64,000 nucleotides of DNA from Ktedonobacter racemifer DSM 44963 (GTDB lineage: Bacteria > Chloroflexota > Ktedonobacteria > Ktedonobacterales > Ktedonobacteraceae): the NCBI RefSeq assembly GCF_000178855.1, contig NZ_ADVG01000001.1, positions 1,178,001 through 1,242,000 of the forward strand, written 5' to 3'. The notes below the pieces were generated by a model. That model was not told where the DNA came from. It made no database searches and was given only the letters and a program-made list of their open reading frames with translations. This document shows, one piece after another, positions 19,972 to 27,624 of the stretch; positions within the stretch are counted from its first letter, which is position 1, and the number at the start of each line of letters is the position of its first letter. The position numbers and the translations under genes are program-made.

Positions 19972-20865
19972 TCAACGGTTTTTAACCACATGAATTTTTA
20001 TATATGCTCTGTCATCATACGAATTATTCCCAGATACCACGCCTTTTGTGGATAGGTATTTGCGAAAGAGGAGAGGATCTTCGTCTAGCAGTTCTTGCAA
20101 CGCTTGCTCAGAAGAAGCCAATGTCTCTTTCAATGCTGGGTATCCATCTGAAGCCAGCACAATGGTTGTAATATCCTCGGGCAAAGGAAGAACACGGATA
20201 CCCTCATCAGGGACATGAAAACCATCAAGTACGGGGAACCAGTATTGACCTGCTGAAGGGTTGTTCTGGAATATCATTTGCCGCTCTAACAGGGGGAGAA
20301 TAAATGCGCGGCCAGTATCCTCCTGACGCAACTGCTCAAGCGATTTTCCCTGAACCATCTCAGCCTCTAAAAACAGTGAGCGTGCCAGGGACGTGATACG
20401 ATCCACTTCCTTGGTATTGACAATGTGTTCCTGATTGAGCAAACACTGACAATCACCAACGAACCACACCTCTTTCCGAAAGAAGCTCACCGCAATAAAT
20501 GAAGCAACCGCACGTTGCACAGGGTCAGCTTGCATGATATCAACGACCTTATGCTGTTCATATAATTGCTGGAGTGCCATCGTCAATTGATCAATGGCCT
20601 GGCGCGCAGTGGCATCAGGTGGCAGCAATTCAAACGCATCTCGTATGACCACTGCACCAATACGACCTCCCGTTTGACCATCCCATCTTCTCGGCGTTTT
20701 CGAGGTCGCCCCATCAATGACAGCAACAAAATGAGGGCCAACGTAGAAGACATCTTCACAATCCGCCTCGACACCCGTCTTTGATGCGAGGAACTGCTCT
20801 TCCACAGTGTATTGAAGCGAGGTAACATATGTTGACATTTGCCTTGAAGCGTTGTTCTCTACCAT
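19972..20865 (-). CDS. PP2C-like Ser/Thr protein phosphatase
   Basis: The protein has 297 residues with PP2C landmarks: EDVFYVGPHFVAVIDGAT (near 37-54, matching the DG metal-binding motif), FVGDCQC (the GDSR position), IVLASDGYPAL near 236 and SYDDRAYI near 282, giving the late metal-binding Asp. PP2C enzymes are metal-dependent phosphatases that remove phosphate from Ser/Thr, often in signalling or conflict systems. The start overlaps the stop of the preceding membrane-protein gene by seven bases (ATGGTAG), so the two are translationally coupled. It directly precedes the TIR-NACHT gene. I infer a regulatory switch on the sensor or on phage-modified host proteins. An internal ATG at residue 10 is an alternative start. 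Confidence 0.75.
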   Translation of the reverse strand: MVENNASRQMSTYVTSLQYTVEEQFLASKTGVEADCEDVFYVGPHFVAVIDGATSKTPRRWDGQTGGRIGAVVIRDAFELLPPDATARQAIDQLTMALQQLYEQHKVVDIMQADPVQRAVASFIAVSFFRKEVWFVGDCQCLLNQEHIVNTKEVDRITSLARSLFLEAEMVQGKSLEQLRQEDTGRAFILPLLERQMIFQNNPSAGQYWFPVLDGFHVPDEGIRVLPLPEDITTIVLASDGYPALKETLASSEQALQELLDEDPLLFRKYLSTKGVVSGNNSYDDRAYIKIHVVKNR

Positions 20866-21623
20866 GCGTAACTTCTCTCAACTTTCATGCGAGTGGGATA
20901 ACCTTCAACAACTTGCGTACTTACGAGCACCACAAAGTTTTTTCGCCCATCTTTTGTGAGTTTCCGCAGCAGACCTTGCATATTCTCCGTAAAAAATTTT
21001 GCTGCTGCTACCGTACCATAGGTATGCGAACCTGAAAAGAGGATTGCCGTTCTTTTCCGCGAGGTAAAGGGGTTATATGCGCGTACAATGAGGCCGTAGT
21101 CGTTCACGACCTGGCGCTTCATCGCGCTCCCCTCATATTCAATGGCTCCTTGATCAACCCACTGTCCTCCTGCCTTATGAATACGCCAGATGATGAGGCT
21201 GTCAATGACTTTAGCTGGTTGCTCATCTTCCAACAATTCTAGAAAGCGTGCAGTCACAGCATTGGTTTTAGAACTCCCGAGAATGAGCAAATCGCTCTCA
21301 ATACGTTCTTGCAGGTGATCTGTCGAAAGCAAAATATTTCGAATATCGAGATGCTTATGATAGGCATGATGGAGCGAGCGAAGAGCAAGGGCTAAAGCCC
21401 GCACCTGTCCGATTCCTGTTGCTGGGCGGTTGTACACACCAGTATTTGTTGTGGTGGAAGTAGAGGCACAGATAACGAGATTCGCGGGATCTTTGACCTG
21501 CCAGAGCGCTCTATGGGGAAGACGAACACTGAAGAAAAAACCAATGTAGGCGAGAAAGGCACCAACAGGCAACCAAACAATATTAGAAAGGACATTGATG
21601 AGGATTGAATGAATGTCTTCCAT
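20859..21623 (-). CDS. Membrane-anchored protein of unrecognised fold
   Basis: This 254-residue protein has one clear N-terminal membrane segment (about residues 14-32, WLPVGAFLAYIGFFFSV) and a soluble remainder. The soluble part contains LLILGSSKTNAVTARFLELL near 131 and NDYGLIVRAYNPF then ILFSGSHTYGTVAAAKFF near 195-225. The Gly/Ser-rich loops after beta strands suggest a Rossmann-like, ligand-binding domain, but I do not recognise the family. The ribosome-binding site AAGGAAA supports the ATG. It is the first gene of the minus-strand cluster and overlaps the PP2C gene, so a membrane-bound sensor working with the phosphatase is the likely role (inference). Confidence 0.65.
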   Translation of the reverse strand: MEDIHSILINVLSNIVWLPVGAFLAYIGFFFSVRLPHRALWQVKDPANLVICASTSTTTNTGVYNRPATGIGQVRALALALRSLHHAYHKHLDIRNILLSTDHLQERIESDLLILGSSKTNAVTARFLELLEDEQPAKVIDSLIIWRIHKAGGQWVDQGAIEYEGSAMKRQVVNDYGLIVRAYNPFTSRKRTAILFSGSHTYGTVAAAKFFTENMQGLLRKLTKDGRKNFVVLVSTQVVEGYPTRMKVERSYAW

Positions 21624-21836
21624 GTTTCACATTTTCCTTCATACGCTCACGTGTTTTACTTCTCACGCCTATGAAGGAAATATACATGGAATTCTGGCTT
21701 TCATCTACGAAAAAGATACTTTTCCTACTCCGATGGGGATCCAAATTTTTGACGAACTCATTTCAAATAAATAGTAGGGGTTAAATCGAGGACGGCTGTT
21801 ATGGGCATAATAATAATAGGGCAAGTTAGATTTACC

Positions 21837-22067
21837 CTATACTCGAAACTCTTCTGGAACTTGGTCTTCAGGAACATCCTCAAGTAGCTCGGTCCCTGGA
21901 ACCTCAAGCACTCTTGCTATACGGTTGAGTGTAGAAAGCGAGGCATCGTGATAGGGATTACGCCATATCTTCTGTATCGTCTTGTACGAAATATCGGAAA
22001 GTCTCGATAATTTCGCCATCCCCATACCCTTCTCTTGGGCAACTTCTTTTACACGCAATCGTAGCAA
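21837..22067 (-). CDS. Small XRE-family helix-turn-helix regulator
   Basis: The 76-residue protein is almost entirely one HTH_XRE domain: AKLSRLSDISYKTIQKIWRN is the helix-turn-helix, and STLNRIARVLEVPGTELLED is the typical fourth/fifth helix. The start appears to be TTG at 22067, preceded by GAGGTAGGAAA, since no in-frame ATG is available upstream. It lies 213 bases upstream of the defence operon in the same orientation and faces the plus-strand genes at 22.2 kb. I infer that it represses one or both directions; the ACTTAA repeats at 22148-22182 are plausible operators. Confidence 0.8.
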   Translation of the reverse strand: MLRLRVKEVAQEKGMGMAKLSRLSDISYKTIQKIWRNPYHDASLSTLNRIARVLEVPGTELLEDVPEDQVPEEFRV

Positions 22068-22147
22068 TTTCCTACCTCATAACTCACCAGATGTAGTTCA
22101 TACTACTACAGCTTGCTTCTTGACGTAAGCTAGTCTATAATGGTATT

Positions 22148-22182
22148 ACTTAAGTGGTTATCACTTAAAGAGTGGTACTTAA
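22148..22182. promoter_or_regulatory. Triple ACTTAA repeat, candidate operator
   Basis: ACTTAA occurs at 22148-22153, 22163-22168 and 22177-22182, spaced 15 and 14 bases. GTGGT accompanies two of the copies and ACTTAAGT forms a palindrome at the first. The repeats lie between the divergent XRE gene and the plus-strand genes, just downstream of a TATAAT-like hexamer at about 22135. Regular spacing in this position suggests a regulator binding site, most simply for the XRE protein next door. This is inference from position and repetition. Confidence 0.45.
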
Positions 22183-22241
22183 AACCAATATCGACAAAAG
22201 AATTCAAGCCTTAAATTTCCAATAAGAGAGGAGTATTTTAA

Positions 22242-22307
22242 ATGTCTGTAAGCAAGGTAGCTCAACTGAAGAAACAGTTTGAACTGGAATGTCAGGGATC
22301 TCTATAG
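22242..22307 (+). CDS. Very short ORF (21 aa) behind a strong ribosome-binding site, probably a truncated gene
   Basis: AGAGAGGAG lies eight bases before ATG at 22242, and the frame reads MSVSKVAQLKKQFELECQ before a stop at 22307. The start signal is much better than expected by chance. The sequence resembles the first residues of small helical proteins, so this may be the stub of a longer gene cut by mutation, or a leader peptide. The function is unknown. Confidence 0.35.
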   Translation: MSVSKVAQLKKQFELECQGSL

Positions 22308-22405
22308 TCTATTTTCAATTGCATGTCACAAGATTATCGCTCGCAAATAGCATCTCTAGACACATCAAGAACAACTTACTCCACTAAAAAGTAGCAGGTA
22401 AAACA

Positions 22406-22903
22406 ATGCATGAAAGAAAGAAAAAACCAACGTTAGAGCAGATACGAACCCTTTTTCCCTTCGATGTGCCCGATCTAGCGCGAGCCGCAGGAGTAGAAAC
22501 CAGTATTGTCTATCAGGCTTTGCTTCTGCGCCCCGTTCATCGCCAGGACGCCGAAAAGATCCTTCACGGACTCTCCAATTGCACCAAGCTCACACTGACC
22601 CTTGAGAACATTGACATGATGCTCTGGGAAGAATATTTGACCCTCTGGCTTCTTCGAGCCTCCGCCTCAGAACAACAACAGGAAGGTGGAGAAAGAGAGG
22701 GTACAGATGCCTACCACTTTGTCTATGCCCGTGACGAACTGGAGGCACAGTTTCGCACTCAAACCTGGCTTGCCCAACATCCCCATCTTCCCAATCACAC
22801 CTTCACCTCCTGCCCAAACGGCTTTCAGATCGGGCCTTTGCGTGTTCCAGGCATTTGCCCGGATGAACTGGTGTGCACAGAAGCATTCCCATACCCATTT
22901 TGA
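22406..22903 (+). CDS. Hypothetical protein with a helix-turn-helix-like N-terminus
   Basis: This 165-residue protein starts MHERKKKPTLEQIRTLFPF. Residues about 18-60 (VPDLARAAGVETSIVYQAL, then DAEKILHGL) look like an XRE-type DNA-binding bundle. The middle has WEEYLTLWLLRASA, and the C-terminus is Pro- and Cys-containing with no known motif. AGGT precedes the ATG. It opens the plus-strand gene set that includes the solo PLD protein 45 bases downstream, suggesting an operon. I cannot assign a specific function; transcriptional regulation is a guess based on the N-terminus. Confidence 0.65.
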   Translation: MHERKKKPTLEQIRTLFPFDVPDLARAAGVETSIVYQALLLRPVHRQDAEKILHGLSNCTKLTLTLENIDMMLWEEYLTLWLLRASASEQQQEGGEREGTDAYHFVYARDELEAQFRTQTWLAQHPHLPNHTFTSCPNGFQIGPLRVPGICPDELVCTEAFPYPF

Positions 22904-22948
22904 CCAAAGTGACGAACATCAATGCGGAAAGGATGATCATCTCTTACC

Positions 22949-23848
22949 ATGAACACCATCCAGCCACTCAGCATGACGCGCCCATTGCTGCTTGACAACC
23001 AACATACTACGCTCAACGAGACCTTACACCATCTCCTGGCCCACCACGCTGGAAGAGCCCTTGATATCTGTACCACACGTCTCACCCCTGAAGGGTGGGC
23101 ACTTGTGCGTGAAGGACTCCAACAGGTAGGAAACCTTCGCCTCCTCCTTCATCCCGCTGCCCTCGCCACCAGTGACGATGAGCCTCTGGAGGACACGTAC
23201 GTCACGCACACACACAAGCCGTCAAGCAACGAATACTCCAAATGCGCCTACGAGGAGCCCGCGCACATCGAAGCTCTGATCGCCTTCTTGCAGCAGAACC
23301 ACGTGGAGGTCCGCCTTGCTGCTGAACACACCCACCTCCACGCCCGCTGCTTTCTCTTCTACGCCGACCAGGATAGTGCACGCATAGCACCTCAGACTGC
23401 GATCATTGGCTCATCCGATATCACCCGTGCAGGGCTCCTCACCAACGCCGAACTCAACGTTGTGCATCGCGCCCACCTCACCCACGAGGACATCGCGCTC
23501 AAGCGTCTCCGAGGCCTCTTAGAGCGAGAGGAACACACCCTCCTGCTCCAATGCTCTCAGGAGCAACGTCTGCTCGCTGCCCGACTCCCTACCCTCTTGC
23601 TCCTGGATCATCTCACCACCTGGTTTGCCCACCACTGGGAGCACGCCACCGACGGCAAACATCGCCTCATCACCCGCCTACAAGCCCACAAAGTACAGTA
23701 TTATGGTGCTCCTCTCAGGCAGCACGATCAGCCTGGTGAAGCACCAGAGGAAGCACAACCACCACACGGGAAGGATGGCACTGCTCCCCTCTCAGGCACC
23801 CCTCGCGAGGAAACGTGGGCAGAGCATGACTATACGCAGCACCAATGA
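22949..23848 (+). CDS. Solo PLD-like protein, paralogue of the helicase N-terminal module
   Basis: The 299 residues align with the first about 250 residues of the PLD-SNF2 helicase at 7747-11268. Shared stretches include TAIIGSSDITRAGL against TAIVGSSNFTRAGL, ELNVVHRAHL against ELNLVHRAAL, and EQRLLAARLPTLLLLDHLTTW against the matching helicase region. The helicase part is absent. The HKD signature is altered: HAR replaces HAK and GSSD replaces GSSN, so nuclease activity may be weakened or lost. After residue 250 the protein ends in a Pro/Glu/His-rich tail. It may bind DNA, compete with, or assist the helicase (inference). ATG at 22973 is an alternative start. Confidence 0.75.
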   Translation: MNTIQPLSMTRPLLLDNQHTTLNETLHHLLAHHAGRALDICTTRLTPEGWALVREGLQQVGNLRLLLHPAALATSDDEPLEDTYVTHTHKPSSNEYSKCAYEEPAHIEALIAFLQQNHVEVRLAAEHTHLHARCFLFYADQDSARIAPQTAIIGSSDITRAGLLTNAELNVVHRAHLTHEDIALKRLRGLLEREEHTLLLQCSQEQRLLAARLPTLLLLDHLTTWFAHHWEHATDGKHRLITRLQAHKVQYYGAPLRQHDQPGEAPEEAQPPHGKDGTAPLSGTPREETWAEHDYTQHQ

Positions 23849-23921
23849 GATTGATGTAAAAAGAGAGATACGCTTGTCATTTTGTCAGGTTGAGAGTAGA
23901 AAGAAGAAGAGGAAGGGAAAG

Positions 23922-24857
23922 ATGTTTCACGCCTCCCATCGTATTTACGCCGAAACCAGTGCACATGGCCCCCTGCTGCTTGATCCACTGGCCTCCGCCG
24001 AACAGGCGCGCGTGATCGCGCAATATCATATGCTCGCCTCAGCCCTCAAGGAACCCTTACCTGAACTGGAAGAGATGAGTATCACCACGTCCACCTCACC
24101 ACAAATCATCCTGGACCTTGGGTGTGGGCCAGGAGGCACATGGGCCTGTGATGTGGCCTTTGACGATCCCTTCTGCCTGGTCTTTGGCGTCTCGGCCCTT
24201 GCCCCCTACGTCCGGCAGGCCACGACCTTTCGCCAGATGCAGGCCCAGGAGCGCGTCCAATTTCTCCAGATGGACTTTGCCAGGGAGTTGTGCTGCCCTG
24301 CCAACTTCTCCACGCTCATCAACGCTCGCTTCTTACGCACCTTTCTCACCCAGGCTGGCTGGCTCCGACTGCTCCGAGAGTGTTGGCGTGTCCTACGCCC
24401 TGGAGGGCTGCTCCGCCTCACGGAATGCATCGCCGCCTTCTCCAATAGCCTCGCCTGTGAAACGCTGACCCGCTTCTATGAGCAAGCCCTTGCCGTGCGC
24501 ACACAGACGCTTCTCTCTCAGCACAAAGAACGCCAGGAGTGCTCAGAGCTTGCCAGTTCACCTTTGCAACACACACACCTCTTCGAACTCCTGCACGACA
24601 TCGGCTACTGTGACATTGAAGAACAACGGATGATGCTCGACTTTTCGGCGGGCACCCTCTATCAGGCCAGTATGCGCACCAATGCCGAATCCTTCTTTTA
24701 CCAGCTTGCCCCAGTGTTCTACCAGACCACCGACCTGACCCAGGCGAGGTTTGAAGACATCTTTGAGCAGATGCGAGCAGAGATGAGTGCCCCCACCTTC
24801 AAGGGGCACTGGACCCTCTCTCGTGTCCATGCCTACAAACCGGGAGGCGTGCAATGA
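23922..24857 (+). CDS. Class I SAM-dependent methyltransferase
   Basis: I chose ATG at 23922 because GGAAGGGAAAG precedes it directly; the frame is open further upstream but without a start signal. The 311-residue product has motif I ILDLGCGPGGTWACD, an acidic strand (LVFGVSAL), VQFLQMDF, and RECWRVLRPGGLLRLTE, the usual post-I and motif IV-V landmarks of small-molecule or protein methyltransferases. The substrate is unknown. Its stop overlaps the start of the next, related methyltransferase gene in ATGA, so the pair is probably co-translated and may form a heterodimer. Confidence 0.8.
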   Translation: MFHASHRIYAETSAHGPLLLDPLASAEQARVIAQYHMLASALKEPLPELEEMSITTSTSPQIILDLGCGPGGTWACDVAFDDPFCLVFGVSALAPYVRQATTFRQMQAQERVQFLQMDFARELCCPANFSTLINARFLRTFLTQAGWLRLLRECWRVLRPGGLLRLTECIAAFSNSLACETLTRFYEQALAVRTQTLLSQHKERQECSELASSPLQHTHLFELLHDIGYCDIEEQRMMLDFSAGTLYQASMRTNAESFFYQLAPVFYQTTDLTQARFEDIFEQMRAEMSAPTFKGHWTLSRVHAYKPGGVQ

Positions 24858-26011
24858 GCCTGCAACAGAGCATTCACCTTCCATCATCACAAGGCCTGCT
24901 CTTCTTTGAAGAAAAGAACGAGCACCCGGCACATGACAAGCCGTCCCACATCCTCATGCCACAGGTTCGTGAAGACGCGGGATGCCAGGCGCCTCGTGCA
25001 CACGAGGGGGCGCTCTACCCCTTCTATACCCCCTCGGATCCTTTGGTCCTGGATGAGGAGGTATTGGTGTCCCCGGTGCATCCTCTGGAATGGCGGCGGC
25101 GCTGCCAGCAGGCGCGTATGCTCGTGCAGCATTTCCGTACGCCGCTTCCCGAGCAAGGCGAGGGCATCCAGATGAAGCGCGTACTGGAACTCGGAACAGA
25201 TCCTCACGGCGAGTGGCTGCGACAGTTGGCTTCCTTGAAGCCAACCACGGAGATCATCGGCGTCACCTCGCAGGCGATCTATGCCAGACAGGCTGCCTTC
25301 TTTGCCGCCGTCCAGGGATGCCGCAAGGTCTCTCTTCAGGTGTGTCCACTCACCCGACCTCTTCCCTTCCCTGCTGAGAGTATGGACCTCATCAGCGGAC
25401 GTTTCCTCCATGCGGCCCTGCCTGAGTACGCGTGGCCGTTGTTGCTTGACGACTGTTTTCGGCTCCTTCGACCAGGTGGGGTCTTGCGCCTGTTGGAATG
25501 TGTGCAAGGAGCGAGTACCAGCGCTACTGCCGGCACCCTGTGTGCCTCTTACTGGCACCAGGTGGACAGGCTGCGAGCGGCGGCTCGTCCATCGCTCCCA
25601 GGAGCACGAACAGTACGTCTCTCTCGACCTGAACTCCTCCCCGCCCGGATGGAGAAGAGAGGCTTTGTCTCTGTTGAGCAACACGAGAGTCTGCTCGACT
25701 TCTCTGCCGGAACGCCCTTTCATAGCACGCTCCGTGAGCAGGCCGATGACTTCTATCAGCTCGTGGCGCCACTCTGCACCCGTCATGAGAGTCCTCTTGC
25801 TCGCGAGGCCTATCAACAGGTCTATCACGAGATGCAATTGGAGCTCCTCGAACCCACCTTTCGTGGGTACTGGCACCTCTGCACCATCTGGGGCTACAAG
25901 CCATCGGGACGCGTACCACGAACGGTCCGCAGCATGCAGGTGGAGCGACCCATCCCACAGTCCCTTCGACCATGCTCCCAGTCCTGTTCCCTTTTCATCC
26001 AGCAGGAGTGA
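24854..26011 (+). CDS. SAM methyltransferase-like protein with degenerate motif I, paralogue of its neighbour
   Basis: The 385-residue protein has the same plan as the upstream methyltransferase: VLELGTDPHGEWL replaces the glycine-rich motif I, and DDCFRLLRPGGVLRLLE matches RECWRVLRPGGLLRLTE. Both proteins share LLDFSAGT and a late pattern with TFxGxW and YKP (residues about 270-350). The loss of the GxGxG pattern suggests weak or no SAM binding, so this may be a regulatory or structural partner. An N-terminal extension of about 90 residues is unassigned. It overlaps the upstream gene by four bases. Confidence 0.7.
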   Translation: MSLQQSIHLPSSQGLLFFEEKNEHPAHDKPSHILMPQVREDAGCQAPRAHEGALYPFYTPSDPLVLDEEVLVSPVHPLEWRRRCQQARMLVQHFRTPLPEQGEGIQMKRVLELGTDPHGEWLRQLASLKPTTEIIGVTSQAIYARQAAFFAAVQGCRKVSLQVCPLTRPLPFPAESMDLISGRFLHAALPEYAWPLLLDDCFRLLRPGGVLRLLECVQGASTSATAGTLCASYWHQVDRLRAAARPSLPGARTVRLSRPELLPARMEKRGFVSVEQHESLLDFSAGTPFHSTLREQADDFYQLVAPLCTRHESPLAREAYQQVYHEMQLELLEPTFRGYWHLCTIWGYKPSGRVPRTVRSMQVERPIPQSLRPCSQSCSLFIQQE

Positions 26012-26105
26012 ACACAGCAGCGCGAGAAAGAGCAGCCAAACAAGAAGAAAAAAAACAAGAGATCAGCCCAGAGAAACCATCACACCAAGAACAAGGAGAT
26101 ACGCT

Positions 26106-26687
26106 ATGCAACACAGACACACGACACAGACAGCACAGGTCTATCACATGCCACTCGCCGCCTTAATTGAGCAGATGCGCACTGCGCAAGCAACCCTCTC
26201 CCTTTCTGCCATCCTTCCCCCATCTGTGCCTGTTGCCGAACGCTCGGAAGGGCAGGAGGTCATCGCAGAGCTGTCCTTTGAGCAGGGAAGGATCACTCGC
26301 TGCCAGCTGTGCCTGCGTACGAGCAGACGCGTGCTCATGCAACAGGGCGAAGCCTTGCAGGTCCTGAACGGAGTCAGCGCTCTTCCCTGGCAGGTTCACG
26401 CACACCAGCACGACCATGAGGCAGAAACAGCGCCCGTCTCGGCGATCACAGCCACCAGCAGCACCACGGAAGCATCTGTCCATGTTCCGCTCCAAGCCGT
26501 TCCTGTTGAGCAAGCGCCTCTGGCTGCGCTCCCTGTGCGCGTACGCCACGTCTTTTTGCTCAGTAATGGGCAGCGTACGCCCCAGGACATTGCGAACGTG
26601 TTGCGGTTGCCGCTGGGTGAGGTCGAGCGCTTCATCCAGATCCTCCAGAAGCGCAACCTGATGACCTGGCAGTTGAGAGCATCCTGA
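26106..26687 (+). CDS. Small protein with a C-terminal winged-helix-like region
   Basis: ATG at 26106 is preceded by AAGGAG; the longer open frame upstream overlaps the methyltransferase-like gene and has no coding character. The 193 residues comprise an N-terminal part (MPLAALIEQMRTAQATLSL, then VIAELSFEQGRITRCQL) resembling the beta-rich start of DUF4388-like regulators, a Thr/Ala/Val-rich linker, and a helical C-terminus (RTPQDIANVLRLPLGEVERF) like a winged helix. I do not recognise a named family. Co-orientation with the response regulator 100 bases downstream suggests a signalling role. Confidence 0.6.
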   Translation: MQHRHTTQTAQVYHMPLAALIEQMRTAQATLSLSAILPPSVPVAERSEGQEVIAELSFEQGRITRCQLCLRTSRRVLMQQGEALQVLNGVSALPWQVHAHQHDHEAETAPVSAITATSSTTEASVHVPLQAVPVEQAPLAALPVRVRHVFLLSNGQRTPQDIANVLRLPLGEVERFIQILQKRNLMTWQLRAS

Positions 26688-26787
26688 GCGCGTCGCCCAA
26701 TGGCCTTCACATCGTGTACACAGGCGTTTTCTCATCTCAATCCCGACTAAGACGGCCTCACTGAACAAAGGAGAGAAAAAAGAAGCT

Positions 26788-27624
26788 ATGAACGCAGAAG
26801 ACACCAGAGAGACCGTGCCGTTGCACCCTCCTCACATCCTCCTCCTCGGTACTCGGGATGAAGCGCGCATGCTTCGGCCACGACTGCGAGGAGGCCAGTT
26901 CAAGGTCACGCATCTGGTGCATCTAGGGAGTAGTGCCTCCGCCATGACGGTGCGGCTGATGCAACACGATGTCTGGCTTGCCTGCTGCACATGCTCACGT
27001 GAGGTCCAACAGATTCGTCAGATGACGCCTCGCACACCGCTGGTGATCTGTTCCAGGCAGGAGGAGGAAGCACACATTGTCAGCATGCTCGATGCTGGAG
27101 CCGACGATTATGTCTTCTTTTCCTGTGGCAAACAGGAACTACATGCCCGCTTACACGGACATGCCAGGCGCTATCGAGCGTCTCTGGCGTCCTCATGTGA
27201 TGCTTCAAGGCTGGCTGGCCCTTGCACGGTACTTGAAAGCGAGGATCAGCAGATTCGCTTACTGTGCAAAGAGCGGTGTGTCGTCGTTCGTGGGCAGGTG
27301 CTTCGTCTCACACCCATTGAATGCACTTTGCTATTCACCCTCATGCGCGAAGGAGGAAAGGTACTCGCCCACCAGGCATTACTCCATGCTGTGTGGGGTC
27401 AAGGGTATCATGAGGAAGTGGACTACATTCGTGTCTACTTGCATACGTTACGCCTCAAGTTGGAAGACAATCCCAGGCATCCCACCTATCTGGAAACGAT
27501 TACAGGTGTTGGGTATCGGTTCCGCCAACCCTGTACCACTCTGCAGTCACCAGACCCCACGGCTAAAGCCGGGGGCTTGTATCTCTCCTCACGCTTACCC
27601 ATGGATCAGGGAAGGATACGTTAG
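26788..27624 (+). CDS. OmpR/PhoB-type response regulator with a pseudo-receiver domain
   Basis: Residues about 15-130 form a receiver-like domain and about 150-250 a winged helix-turn-helix: RLTPIECTLLFTLMREGGK, DYIRVYLHTLRLKLED and TITGVGYRF are classic PhoB-type DNA-binding elements. The phospho-acceptor Asp is missing: HDVWLACC places Cys66 where the Asp should be, and the conserved Lys before the EL motif is also lost (DDYVFFSCGKQEL). It is therefore unlikely to be controlled by phosphorylation. Residues after about 250 come from read-through into the inserted RNA element at 27555, so the original C-terminus was probably just after GYRFRQP. AAAGGAGAG precedes the start. Confidence 0.85.
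   Translation: MNAEDTRETVPLHPPHILLLGTRDEARMLRPRLRGGQFKVTHLVHLGSSASAMTVRLMQHDVWLACCTCSREVQQIRQMTPRTPLVICSRQEEEAHIVSMLDAGADDYVFFSCGKQELHARLHGHARRYRASLASSCDASRLAGPCTVLESEDQQIRLLCKERCVVVRGQVLRLTPIECTLLFTLMREGGKVLAHQALLHAVWGQGYHEEVDYIRVYLHTLRLKLEDNPRHPTYLETITGVGYRFRQPCTTLQSPDPTAKAGGLYLSSRLPMDQGRIR

Noticed and set aside
800..21623. Calling the cluster a complete DISARM, BREX or Dpd system
   Set aside because: Hallmark genes (drmA/drmB, brxC/pglZ, tgtA5) are not present, so only resemblance of single modules can be claimed.
22120..22139. TTGACG...TATAAT as a standard promoter at the divergent region
   Set aside because: The spacing between the hexamers is only about 10 bases, too short for a sigma-70 promoter.
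24887..25876. Long minus-strand frame opposite the second methyltransferase
   Set aside because: GC-rich coding DNA often leaves open antisense frames; the plus-strand frame has family motifs and a coupled start, while this one has neither.
25281..26105. Long upstream extension of the small winged-helix-like gene
   Set aside because: This part overlaps the methyltransferase-like gene in another frame and reads as Arg/Ser-rich noise; a good start signal exists at 26106.
26788..27624. Treating the whole frame to 27624 as the native response regulator
   Set aside because: OmpR-type regulators normally end just after GVGYRF; the last about 28 residues are encoded by the inserted RNA-like element.
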